Shown: positions 9,012-20,400 of the stretch, piece after piece | Layout: the number at the start of each line of letters is the position of its first letter | Position numbering within the stretch: position 1 is the stretch's first letter | From: Bifidobacterium simiarum | GTDB lineage: Bacteria; Actinomycetota; Actinomycetes; Actinomycetales; Bifidobacteriaceae | Reading direction: 5' to 3' | Assembly: GCF_002802905.1 (NCBI RefSeq) | Contig: NZ_PEBK01000010.1 | Span: 1-64,000 of the forward strand | Length of the DNA: 64,000 bases | Made by a program: the position numbers and the translations under genes | The notes under the pieces: generated by a model | The model's input: the letters and a program-made list of their open reading frames with translations, nothing else | Told to the model about the DNA's origin: nothing | Database searches by the model: none

Positions 9012-9615
9012 ACTGTCCTTCCTTCCTTCCAAACGTTCGTCCGGCGACTGCGCCGGGGACGGACCAGCACCGGTCCGTATGAACGGCTCCCATTGTTGTG
9101 CGATATCGCGCGAAAGTCAAACAAAAAGACAACAGTATGAAACAGATTTCTTAACAAAATGGGGTGTTTTACGCTTTACCATGTGCGGTTCGGGGAGACC
9201 GAGATGATGCCCGTCATGATTATTGATTATCGCGGTTTTCCGACCATGTAACCGGTTAACATATTTCGCCGTTCGCCCACCGGACGATTGCCCGAGACCG
9301 TGATTTCGCACACGATCGCGGCGGAGAAACGTATGATTCCTCACATTTTCGATCGATTCAACATACGGACCGAATCTGTGCGATTCGGTCGAGAGCACAG
9401 ATGGCTTTCGACCACGCGCGCAGACGTCCGACCGTGCATGCCTCACACGGGACGGGTGAGTTTGCCGCGTTCGATCCAATGGCGGATTTGGACCGTGCAT
9501 TCCTCACGCGGGCCGGGCGGCCCATGTGAGGGCACTGACCGTCAGCAGGTCAGGCCGCCAGCAGGTTGGGTCAGTGCGCAGACTGGGGCGGTGGCGGGGA
9601 CTGGGACCTGGCAGG
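9012..9615. other. Intergenic region between symporter and acpS
   Basis: No credible gene was seen. The part near the symporter is AT-richer and holds a palindrome at 9249–9258. From about 9430 to 9600 there are degenerate direct repeats: CCGTGCAT(G/T)CCTCAC at 9432 and 9494, then CAGCAGGTCAG-type units that continue into the end of acpS. Confidence 0.6.
9249..9258. promoter_or_regulatory. Candidate operator upstream of the symporter
   Basis: TAACCGGTTA is a perfect 10-bp palindrome with a central CG, typical of LacI-family sites. It lies about 240 bases upstream of the symporter start in an AT-rich segment. Confidence 0.4.
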
Positions 9616-10083
9616 TCAGTCCGTCAGCAGGGCCACTGCGGAGGCGACGGGACCGTCATGGGAGAGGGAGATATGCCAGATCAGGGCGGGACGATCGGTA
9701 CGGACGGCATGATCGGAGGGATCGGGACGATCAACGCCGAGTGATTCGATCAGACGCACGTCGGCGTCGGATCGAAGCGTGACATGGGGGCGGCCGCGGG
9801 AATCGTCGAGGATCTCGATGCCGCTCCACGGGAAGTCGTCGATCGTATAAGGGTTCGGGCGGTCGGCGAGCGCTTCGCTCCACGCCTTGAGCACGGCCTC
9901 CTTGCCGGCCCATCGCGCGGCGAGATGCGCGGATTCGTCGTCGTGCTTGGTCTGCGCGCGCAAGGAGGCCTGCCGCAGCTCGCGCGGCGAGAACAGCCGG
10001 CGCATGCGGGAGCCGGGCTCGGCCAGCTGTTCGGCGAACGCGGCGACGTCCACCACGTCATGTCCCAATCCGAGAACGGTCAT
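9616..10083 (-). CDS. acpS: Holo-[acyl-carrier-protein] synthase
   Basis: AcpS transfers 4'-phosphopantetheine from coenzyme A to the acyl carrier serine, here presumably that of the type I FAS encoded nearby. The 155-residue product begins MTVLGLGHDVVDV, with the metal-binding Asp, and contains the second signature ARWAGKEAVLKAW. It ends in the conserved WHISLSHDG..ASAVALL strand. The ATG at 10083 follows GGGAGGAG. A variable insert after about residue 115 contains short Asp/Pro repeats. The final codons and stop (CTGCTGACGGACTGACC) recur in degenerate form downstream, about 65 bases away. Confidence 0.95.
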   Translation of the reverse strand: MTVLGLGHDVVDVAAFAEQLAEPGSRMRRLFSPRELRQASLRAQTKHDDESAHLAARWAGKEAVLKAWSEALADRPNPYTIDDFPWSGIEILDDSRGRPHVTLRSDADVRLIESLGVDRPDPSDHAVRTDRPALIWHISLSHDGPVASAVALLTD

Positions 10084-10144
10084 TGCGGCTCCTCCCTGTG
10101 CTTGCCTTGCCTCCCTGCCCAGTATCCGGCAGGGTTTCGCCCGT

Positions 10145-10196
10145 CACCTCATCCGACCGGCATTCGCCGCCCGCCTTCCCTCAAGGGGGAGGCGGG
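10145..10196. repeat. REP-like intergenic repeat
   Basis: CACCTCATCCGACCGGC followed by a CCTTCCCTC/GGGGGAGG hairpin; another copy of the family at 738, 20999, 58018 and 62270. Confidence 0.75.
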
Positions 10197-10204
10197 AAAT
10201 GAAT

Positions 10205-10645
10205 CATATCCGTCACCGGGTGCTTCCAAACGTTACCGGGTATGAGCCCGGTTACAGGGCATGAACATACCTCGTAACCCAACGTATACCTGCCAACGTA
10301 TACCTGATAGCGCGACCCCATACCCGACAACATCAACCCATGCCTGAGCGCGACCCCATACCCAGTAACGCAACGCATACCTAACAGGGCACGGATCGCA
10401 TGACCGGGCGTGAGTGACGTCACCAAGCGCGGGTTACATGCGACAGGGCGCGGGTAGCACGTCACCGGGTACGGCCCCGGTTACAGGGTATGGGCATACC
10501 CTGTAACACGCTCGCAGAATCGTTGCAAAATCAACGTTTTTAGCAGGCGGTTACAGGGGATGGGCACACCCTGTAACCTGTCCCATACCCGGTAACGCAA
10601 CCCATACCCGGTAACGTGCGCCCGGTAACGCAACCTGTCACGGGA
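10205..10645. repeat. Degenerate palindromic tandem-repeat array
   Basis: About 440 bp made of many imperfect copies, in both orientations, of GGTAACGCAACCCATACCC-like units. Two stronger inverted pairs occur, for example GGTTACAGGGTATGGGC facing ATACCCTGTAAC around 10480–10508. There is no constant unit length and there are no unique spacers, so it is not a CRISPR array. No gene was found in it. Confidence 0.75.
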
Positions 10646-10861
10646 TGACAGATCAACGGTTTCTGCCGTTCCGTGACAGCGACCGCCATGGCCCAGAATC
10701 AGCGTTTGTTGTCATTCCAACGTTTTCGACAATCACGGAATGTGATTTTCCGCACCGAATGCAGTTCCGCGACCAATGGATTGGCAGGGGATCAGATCAT
10801 GTTGATTTTTGGCGCTCCATGTCACGATATTGTGGCACAGAATGAACAAACCGGAGGATTC

Positions 10862-11230
10862 ATGAGCGTGTGGCACGAAAACTCATGGAAAGGTATTCCA
10901 ATGACCGATGATATTCGTATCCAACTGGATTATCTTCAGGGACCCATCTGGATTTCCGACTATGAGACCGGCGAGCCACTGACGGGCAACACCATCGTCG
11001 ATACGGATCTGGAAGTACGCAGAATCAACAAGGAAATCAGCGACCTGTACACCTCGTACTACGAGATTGATTCACATGGGCAGGCATGCTGGTTCAACGA
11101 AGAGAAGGAGAAATCAGACAAACCACGGATGCTTCACCTCTTACAGCAACTCAACAAACGCCTCTCGGTCATCAATGACGGGTCATTCATCGTTGACGAC
11201 CGGGAAACGCCGCGGGTTGAAGCGCTGTAA
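10862..11230 (+). CDS. Small hypothetical protein, base composition unlike its neighbours
   Basis: Not recognised. The ATG at 10862 follows CGGAGG and gives 122 residues: hydrophilic, without signal peptide or membrane segment, and rich in Asp, Glu, Lys, Tyr and Trp (for example LQGPIWISDYETGEPL and LYTSYYEIDSHGQACWFNEE). Its GC content is clearly lower than that of the surrounding genes. It stands alone on the plus strand between acpS and FAS, behind a repeat array. It may be an acquired gene. The long open frame upstream of this ATG has no ribosome site. Confidence 0.65.
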   Translation: MSVWHENSWKGIPMTDDIRIQLDYLQGPIWISDYETGEPLTGNTIVDTDLEVRRINKEISDLYTSYYEIDSHGQACWFNEEKEKSDKPRMLHLLQQLNKRLSVINDGSFIVDDRETPRVEAL

Positions 11231-11340
11231 TAGGGAGTCCCGCCACAGCATGGATAAGAAGCCGGAAGTTAACGGACTCACTTGGGCCGCGTCGGGATGC
11301 GGACGCGGCCCAAGTGAGCGCCGGTAAGCGCCGGTGAGCG

Positions 11341-11380
11341 CTAGGCCTCGAAGTAGCCGGAGGCGCCGAGGCGAGCGTCC
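11341..11380 (-). repeat. Second copy of the FAS 3' end, including a stop codon
   Basis: Read on the minus strand this encodes DARLGASGYFEA and a TAG stop. That matches the true FAS terminus at 11480–11519 (DARLGKSGYFEA, TGA). The 36-bp cores are 33/36 identical. The two copies flank the hairpin element at 11381–11479. Confidence 0.85.
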
Positions 11381-11479
11381 AGCTGAGCCGTCAAGCGGAC
11401 AGTCCAGTGGACTGTCCGTAGGCGAAGGGAGCGGCCGCCAAGGCCGCGCACGGAATCCGGACGCGACCCCGGCGAGAGG
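11381..11479. mobile_element. Hairpin element inserted at the FAS stop codon (copy A)
   Basis: About 99 bp between direct copies of the FAS 3' end. It begins AGCTGAGCCGTCAAG, then has stem 1 CGGACAGTCC/GGACTGTCCG, then TAGGCGAAGGGAGCGG, then stem 2 GCGGCC/GGCCGC. A homologous element at 62365–62468 has the same scaffold with compensatory changes in both stems and also sits between duplicated ends of its host gene. Confidence 0.6.
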
Positions 11480-14400
11480 TCACGCCTCGAAGTAGCCGGA
11501 CTTGCCGAGGCGAGCGTCCGGATTCAGCAGCATGGCCTTCTCGACCTCGTGGCCGTTGTAGCGGCCGCCGGCGGCGAGCTTCGTGCCGTCCTCGCGGAAT
11601 CGACGGTTGTCGATCGGCTCGTACAGCGGGGCGCGGCCCATCATGCCCTCCTCGAGACGACGCTGGCCAGCAGCCAGACGGGCGTTGGCCCGCTCGCGCC
11701 ACTCGGCAAGCGCGTCCTCACCCGCGGTGTGCGCCACGGCGGCCTCGAAGGCGCCGGGGTTCACGATCGCGGCGAATCCCGAGACGTGGCCGAAGCCCAG
11801 CGACGTGGCCAGACCCGCCTTGACGCGGCCCACATGCAGCGGCGAGCGCAGCCACACCATGTGGTCGTCGCGGCGCAGCTTCGGGTCGACGCAGTCGAGC
11901 GAGGCGTTGGCCGGGATCACGCCGGAGTTGAACAGCTGCGTGAGTCCGTTCACCTGGAAGATGCAGGCACCGCCCTTGGCGTGGCCGGTGAGCGTCTTCT
12001 GCGAGATCACGAACAGCGGGTTGCCGTCGGTGCGGCCGATGGCGTGGGCCAGCGTGTTGTGCAGCTCCGACTCGTTCGGGTCGTTGGCGTTGGTGGAGGT
12101 GTCGTGCTTGGAGACCACGGCGATGTCGTCCGGCGTGACGCCCAGCGCCGCGAGATCATGCACGAGCTTGGAGTCGCGTCCGCCGAGTCCGGCGGCCAGG
12201 GCGCCGAGGCCCGGGGCCGGGATCGACGTGTGCGCGCCGTCCGCGTAGCTGTGGATGAAGCCGACCACGCCGGCAACCGGCAGACCGAGCTTCAGCGCGA
12301 TGTCGCCGCGCGTGAGCAGGATCGTGCCGCCACCCTGGGATTCGAGGAAGCCGCCGCGGCGACGGTCGTTCGCACGGCTGAAGAACCGTGCGTCGATGCC
12401 CTTGCCGTACATCTCCTCGGAGTTGGCGGTGGCGTTCATGTTGCCGAAGCCGATCACCGATTCCACGCCGATGTCGTCGATCGCGCCGGTGACCACGAAG
12501 TCGGCCTTGCCGAGGGCGATCTTGTCGGCGCCCTCCTCCAGCGACACCGCGGCGGTGGCGCAGGCGGAGACCGGCTGGATCATGTTGCCGTAGCCGCCGA
12601 TGTACGACTGCATCACATGGGCCGCGACCACGTTCGGCAGGGCCTCCTGCAGGATGTCGGTCGGGATCTCGTGGTTGAGGAAGCGGTCGAGGTACAGCTT
12701 GCGCATCGAGGCCATGCCGCCGAAGCCGGTGCCCTGCGTGGAGGCGACCAGCGACGGGTGGATGGACTGCAGGATCTCGGTGGGCGTGAAGCCGGCGGAG
12801 AGGTAGGCGTCCACGGTGGTGACGATGTTCCACAGCGCGATCTCATCCACGTCGCCGACCATCGAGGCGGGGATGCCCCAGCGGGTCGGGTCGAAGCCCT
12901 TCGGGAACTGGCCGCCGACCGTGCGGGTCATGGTGGCGCGGCGAGGCACGCGCACCATCGATCCGGCGTGGCGGGTGACGGTCCATTCGCCGGACTCCTC
13001 GTCGGGCGCGATGGAGGTGTGGGCCTCGTCGAGCTTCACGTACTCCTTCGCGATGTCCTCGGTGGGCACGGAGAAGCTCACGTCGTGATCGAGGTAGACC
13101 TCGGCCTCCTCCTCGTCGGCACCGTCCTTGTAGTCGGAGCCCATGCCCTCCTCGAACGGACGGATGCCGGAGCGGGCCACGACCTCGTCATGGTACCGTT
13201 CGGCGATCTCCTCCTCGGGCACGAGGTTGCCGTCGACGTCATACCAGCCGGGCTTCGGGCTGTCCTGCCATTCGAGCAGACCCATGTTCCAGGCGAGTTC
13301 CAGCACCGCGCCGGCGGAGAGATCGACCTCGCCGTCGGAGTGGATGCCCAGCTCGGCCTCGAAGCGGGTACGGCCGGATCCCCACGGACCCAGCTCGCCG
13401 ACGGAGACGATCACGATCTCGTCCTCGGGACGGGCGGTGACGGTCTTCCAGTCGTCGAGATCGACCGGGGCCTGATGCGGGACGTGCGGGGTGGGCAGGG
13501 CCTTGATGGTCTGAGTGGCAGCTCGACCACCCTCAGTCGCGGACTTCGCCGCGCCGGCTGCCGCCTGCTCGGTCTCGGCCTCGGCCGCAGCCTTGGCCTC
13601 GGCATCGCGCGCCGCCTCGGCACGCAGGGCCTTGATGTCGAGCGGCTGACCGCCGAGCCCGCCGGTCAGGTCCACGTCGAGCGGGGCGATCGCGGCCTTG
13701 GCACGCGCGTCCGCGGTGGCGAGATCCAGCAGCTTCACCGAAATCTCCTCGGTGGAGTAGGTCTTCAGTCCGTGCTTCTCGACGACCTCGACCAGCGGAT
13801 CGTTGCCGCCCATGAGTCCGGTGCCGCGCACCCAGCCGATCTTCGGGTGGGCGAAGGTGACGCGATCCGACCAGACGGTTTCGGCGTGGGCGCGCTTGAC
13901 GATCGCGTCGAAGGCGCTCTTGACCTCGCCGTACGCGCCGTCGCCGCCGAAGATGCCGCGGTTGGGCGAGCCGGGAAGGATCACATGCAGACGGTGCTGC
14001 ACGTCGGTGTCGGCGCCGATCTTCGACAGACCGGCGATCGCACGCTCCACGCCCCACAGCATCAGACGGGCCTGGGATTCGAACAGTTCGCCCGAATCGG
14101 CCAGCGTGCCGTGGACCGGCGGGGCCGCGAACGGGAAGAACAGGCTCGGCTCGTAGGCCGGCTTGAGGATCGTGGTGGTGGCGCCGTTGACCTTCTTCTG
14201 CACATGACCGACCCAGTCGACCAGTGCGTCGACGTCACGGTAGCTGGACAGGTTCGCGGGCACGAGCCACAGCTTCGCGTCGCCGGTCGCGTGCTCGCGG
14301 TAGGTCTGCTTGGCCCACGCCTTGACGCTTTGGCGGAAGCTGTGCGAAGTGGCGATCACGGTCGCGCCGCCGGCGAGCAGTCCGTTGACCACCTGCGCGG

Positions 14401-17400
14401 CGATGGAGTTCGGGGCCACGCCGGTGACCACGGCCACGTCCCCGGCGAAGCGGGATGCGGCGGCATCGTCGGCGGCCGTTTCGACGGCCTCCTCGGCGAT
14501 GCGGGCGAAGGCGGCGGCAAGCTTCGTTTGACCACCCTCAGTCTCGCTACGCTCGCCAGCTCCCGCCAGCGGGAGCGACACAGCGTCACCATCGGATGCA
14601 GCATCCGCCTTGGCGGCGAACCACTTGGCTTCGTCGGCGACGGCCTTGCCCAGACCGCGGAACGAACCGTCGAGCGCGGAGGCGTCGCCGTCGTAGAACG
14701 CGCGGGCGAGATCCTCGCGGGCGGAGGCCCAGCGGTCGTCGAACAGGATGGCCTTGTTCGCGTCGAAGCGCGGCTCCACCTGCTTGGGCCAGTCGGAGCC
14801 GAGCTCGGCCTCGACGGTGGCCACCACGGCCGCGTTCTCGTCGTCGCCCGGCTCGGCCGCCGGAGCGGTGACGCCCAGCTCGTTCAGCACGAACCGTGCG
14901 GTGGAGGCGAGCACGCCGTTGGCGCCGGTCACCTTCTCGGCGAAGGCGTCGAGGGCCGCGGAATCGACCACGGCACCGCCGGCCGCGCCACCGGCGCTCG
15001 GCTTGGAGACGGCCACACCCTTGGTCTGGCCGACCAGCGCCACCGCATCGTCGATGAGCTTGTCGGCGGCGGCCGCGTTGGCCACGGCACCGGTGGGCAG
15101 CTTGGCCAGATCGTCGCCGCGGGAGCTGGCGCCCTCACGGGTGTCGAGCAGCAGGGCCGCGGTGACGGCGGCCACCCAGCCTTCGCCGAGCTGCCACACG
15201 CCGGTCACGCGTTCACGGATGTGCGAGGGCTTGACGCCGGCCGCGCCGAACAGCGAGCGCAGACGGTCGCGGATCGCGTCGGAGAGCACCGGGCCGAACG
15301 GCTTGTAGTTCGGGGCGGCCTTGTTCACGATCTGCGCGAGCTGCGGCAGCGTGGCCTCGGCGGCGCCGTCCACGCTGGCCACGCCCAGCTCGGAGCTGAT
15401 GTCCATGAGCAGCTGGTTGCGGCGGGAGGAGACACCGTTGGTCAGGGTGTCGGTGGTGTCGGAGGCGCCGATCTGATCGAGACGCACCTTGGTGGAGTAG
15501 GCCATGAGCACGCCGATGGCGTCGGAGGCCTTGAACGGCAGATCGTCCACCGGGCCGGCGGGGGCGGAGCCGAGTTCGGCGACCGCGGAACCGGCGGCGG
15601 GGGCGGCGGGAGCGGCGGCGGTTTGACCACCCTCAGTCGCGGCAGCAGGCGCAGTAGCCGGAGCCGCAGCGGCCGGAGCCGGAGCGGTGGCAGCGGACGG
15701 GGCCTCCACCGGCTCCTCCTCGGGCACCAGCGAATCGGAATCGGTCTCGTAGACGCGGGCGGCGTCGCGGCCCACGTTGTACACGGTGACCTTGCGGCGG
15801 GAGAACTCCGGCAGACGCAGGGTCTTGGAGCCGAGGTTGGCCAGCGTCGGCGCGTTGCCGAGACCGACCTCCACGTACTCCTCCACGCCGAGTCCGCCCT
15901 TGGTCTCGCTGCCGAAGAGCAGCGCCTGGGTTTCGATCCAGCGCACCGGGGAGGCGAACTGCCAGGAGAGCAGTTCGGTCAGCAGCAGACGGCCGAGCTT
16001 CTGATCGTCCGCGGCGTACGACGCCCACACGGCGTCGTCGTCCAGCGCGGCCTTGATGCGCTCGGAGGGCACGACCTCGAGGATCTTCGCCGCGAACTCC
16101 TTGGTCATCTCGAACGGCACGGCCACGAGGTTCGGAATGTAGCGGCCGACCAGACGCCCACGGTAGTCGATGTACTTGGGCAGCAGGGCGTCGAGCTTGT
16201 CGCGGAACTCCGGCACGCCCTTCCTGAGCAGCGTGGAGTGGAACGGCACGTCGATGCCGGGCACGAGCATGAACGCCGGCTTGCCGCCGTATTCGGCCAC
16301 GCGCCTGGCGGCGTCGGCCTTCAGGGCCTTGAGACCGGCGATCGTGCCGGCAATGGCGTACTGCTGGCCGGCGAGGTTGTAGTTCACGATCTGCAGGAAC
16401 TCGCCGCTCTTCTCGGCCACCGACTCCACGTAGTCCTTCACATGGGCGTCGTCCACGCCGAACTGGTTCGGGCGGAGAGCCCCCATGCGGTAGTTGGAGC
16501 GGCCCTGCGCGTCGCGCGGGATCAGGTGGTGCATGGTCGAACCGCGGTGGAACACCAGCTCCAGCACGGTCTCCAGCGGGATCACGTTGGCGAACGCGGA
16601 CAGGGCGTTGTACTCGCCGAGCGAATGGCCGGCGAAGTAGGCGGGCCAGATGTCGCTGCCGGTTTCGCGCAGACGGGCGGTCTGGGCGAACGCCACGGTG
16701 GCGAGCGCCACCTGCGTGAACTGCGTGAGGTTGAGCAGGCCGTCGGGGTGACGGTAGGTCACGCCGTTGGCGGTGAGCTCCTTCGGGTTGTCGCGCACGA
16801 CGGCGAGGATCGAGAACCCGAGCTTGGCGCGGGTGAGCCTGTCGGCCCGCTCCCACACGTCGCGGGCGGCCGGCGACTGGGCGCGCTCGTCGAGCACCAT
16901 GCCCTGCTTCTGGATGCCCTGGCCGGGGTAGACGAACGCGGCCTTGGGGGCGCGCACCACGGCGGTGCCGCGGGAGACGATCTGACCGTCGATGCGGCTG
17001 GTAACCTCAAGCACCATGCCGCCGTGGTTGACCTTGCCCACGCGTTCGACGGAGATCTCCACCTCGTCGTCGAGCTGCACCATGCCGTACATGTTGTACG
17101 TCCAGCCGGCGATCTCATAGTGGGCGCCGGCGTCGTCGGTGGCCTGCACGGCGTGCTGGGCTGTGGCGGACAGCCACATGCCGTGCACGAGCGGGGCGGC
17201 GAGACCGGAGACGGCCGCGCCACGACGGGACGTGTGGATCGGGTTGAAGTCGCCGGAGGTGCGGGCGAACGCGGTCATCTCGTGCGGGGCCTTGACCTTC
17301 ACGCGACGCAGCAGACGACGCGGGGTGTCGGAGGTGTCGGCGTCGAGGCCGCCGTAGTCGGGGGCCTCGGGCGGCAGGGCGTCGGAGTAGGCGCGGCCGC

Positions 17401-20400
17401 GGATCGCGAAACGCTCGGTCTCGTTGGCGAGCACGGTGCCGTCGGCGGCGGCGTGGGTCACATGGATGGTGACCACGCGGCCGGAGGCGGATTCGAAGTA
17501 GTCCTCGGCCCAGCTGGTGAGCGAGATGCGCTCGCCGGTGTGCCTGAGCAGTTCGTCCTCGGTGACCTCGAGTTCGATGAGATGGTCGAGGTGGACCGCG
17601 TTGAGCAGGCCTTCGATCACCGGGAAGCCGTTGACGTACACGGAGCCGAGGGCCGCGTAGATGGCGGGCCAGGCGGGGCCGACCAGCGCGTCGGGGGCGA
17701 TGCGGCTGGGTGCGAGGTTCAGCGGCAGGGCGCCGCCGGTGGCGGCCTCATGGTCGAAGCCGAGGTTGGCGGAGAGCGTGTAGCCGGTGTGGGCCTCGCC
17801 GAACGGACGGTCGGCGTCGTCGGAGGCGACGATCTCGGGCATGGCGGTGAGCTTGTCGCCGGTGATCGCGGTGTTGCCGATGCCGGCCGTGTCGGCGAGC
17901 ATGCGGTAGACGTGTTCGGGCAGACGGTCGCGGTCCACCACCGGGAACAGTCCGGATTCGGTGCCGTTGACGTTGAGCGGGATCACGATGTCGCGCACGG
18001 CGTGCTTGGAGGCGCCGCCGTCGGGATCGTTGTCCCAGTAGGTGTCGAGGTGGATGTCGAGGTCGAACTGCTCGACGCCGTCCGCGTCGCCCACCTTGCG
18101 GATCTCGTAGTACCGGTCGCCGGTTTCGGTGCCGTAGGCGGGGTTGGCCATGAGATGGCCGACCCAGGAGATGTTCGGGGACTTGCGGATGAACTCCTCG
18201 GCGGTGGCGGAGTCGCCGAGCGTGGAGAAGGCCTCGGTCTGCGGCAGGGAAGCCGAGGAAGTGGAGGCGATCTCGCCGGCGCGCTCGACCATCGCGGTTT
18301 CGAAACGGCCGAGGATGTCGGCGATCGGCTCGTCGACGGTGGTGATGCCGGCCACGGAGATCGGGCCGGGGATGGTGCGCACGGAGTCGGCGGAGTAGCG
18401 CGGATCCTCCGACTGCCACAGCTGATCCTGGCCCCACCAGCGCAGCAGATCGTTGTCGATCACCGGCACGAACGGCATGGGCTTGGGGTATTCGCGCACG
18501 AGCACGGGGAACCATGCCACGTCGGCGGGCACCACTGTGATCTCGCCGGCCTGCGGGTAGGCTTCGGCCAGCCTGGCGATCGCGGCGGCCGGATCGGCCT
18601 CCACGTCGGCGCGGGAGGCGAACAGCGAGGCGATCTCGCCGGAATCCTGATCGCTTACGCGGGCCTCGATGCGCTGCAGCAGGTGCAGGAACCGGTCGGC
18701 GTAGGTCTCGTCGGCCCACGGGAAGCTCAGATCGGCGAAGCGCTTCGCCCAATCAAGGTAGGTCATGGAGGCCAGGTCGCCGAAGTACGGCTTGGCGGTC
18801 TTGTTCAGCGCCGCGATGATCTCGTCGCGGCGGGCATCCAGCTCCTCGGGGTGCTTCATCACGCGGACGAGCAGACGGCCGCACTGAGCGGAGGAGTTCT
18901 CCAGCTCGTAGATGTCGGCGTGCAGGTGGCTCAGACCGCTGGTCACGCCGCCGACGGCCACGCCGGACGGCACCCACTGCTCGCCCAGCGGGGCGAACGG
19001 ATCGTCGTTCTTGGCCTTCGGATCGATGCCGGGGGTTTCGACCAGCATGCGCTTGACGTCGGGGCTGGTGTGCGCCTCCTTGGCGGTCATGGCCGCGGTG
19101 CCGACGAGCACGCCGTCGACCGGCATGACCGGCAGATCGTATTCGCGGGCCCACTGGCCAGAGATGTAGTCGGCGCCGCGATCGGGTGTGCCGATGCCGC
19201 CGCCGACGACGAGCACCAGATTGGTCTGCTCGCGCACCTCGGCGTAGGTGCTGATCAGCAGATCGTCGAGCGACTCCCAGCTGTGGTGGCCGCCGGCCGC
19301 GCCGCCCTCGACCTCGATGATGATCTTCACGGGGGCCACGGCCTTGGTGATGCGCACCACCTGTCGGATCTGGTCGACGGTGCCGGGCTTGAAGCACACG
19401 TAGGGGAAGCCATCGGCGTTCAGGGAGTGGATGAGTTCCACGGCCTCGTCGAGCTCGGGGATGCCGGCGGAGACGACCACGCCGTCGATCGGCGTGCCGG
19501 ACTGACGCTTCTTCGGCACGATGCGGGTGGAGCCGAACTGGAGGTTCCACAGGTAGCGGTCCATGAACATGGCGTTGAACTCCACCGTGCGCCCCTCCTC
19601 GAGCTCCTCCTCGAGGCTGGCGACGTGACGGTTGAAGACCTCGGCGGTCACCTGTCCGCCGCCGGCGAGCTCGGCCCAGTAGCCGGCGTTGGCCGCGGCG
19701 GCCACGATCTCGGGCTCCACGGTGGTGGGGGTCATGCCGGCGAGCAGCACCGGGGCCTTGCCGGTGAGCTCGGTGAACTTGGTGCGGACCTTGTCGCCGG
19801 CCGGGGTGTGCACCACCTGCGGCAGGAAGCGGGTCCAGTTCTGGGTGCGCTCCGGCTCGCCATCCAGCGTGGAGAGTGCCGTGCGGGCGGCGACGGTGGA
19901 GGCGTCGACCACGCCGACGCCGGTGCCCTGCGCCACGGTGCCGAGCAGCTTGCCGACGGTGGTGCCGGGGCCGAAGTCCAGCACCCACAGTTCGGCCGGA
20001 TCGGTGGTTTCGAGCGCCTCACGCACGCGGGACGCCCAGTCCACATGGTTGAGCAGCACTTCGGCGGCGAGCAGACGGGCGTGTTCGGCGTCGAGATCGC
20101 ATTCGGCGGCCCATTCGACGGCCTGCTCGACCGCGTCGGCCATCAGCGGGCTGTGGAACGGCAGGGTGACGTCGAGGTATTCGAGCGTGGGGTCGAACAC
20201 GCGACCGCCGCGCACCTTCTCCTCACGCAGCTGCGCCTGCTTCTTGTGCTCCTTGGCCACTTCGAGGGCGAAGGAGGCGAGGTCCTCCGGGTATCCGGAC
20301 AGCACGGTGTGGGTGCCGGAGTTGGTGACGGCCACGGCGATCGGGCCGCGGGTGTTGGTCACGCGGGCGATCAGCGCATCGACCTGGGCACGGGTGGCGT

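Noticed and set aside
6711-9140. An 809-codon plus-strand open frame over the symporter
   Set aside because: Composition is that of a shadow frame, and the opposite strand encodes a well-recognised SSS transporter.
9117-9500. 127-codon minus-strand open frame upstream of the symporter
   Set aside because: No ribosome site, no recognisable motif, and it overlaps repeat and promoter DNA.
10205-10645. Possible CRISPR array
   Set aside because: Units are degenerate, of variable length and in both orientations, without unique spacers; no cas genes are nearby.
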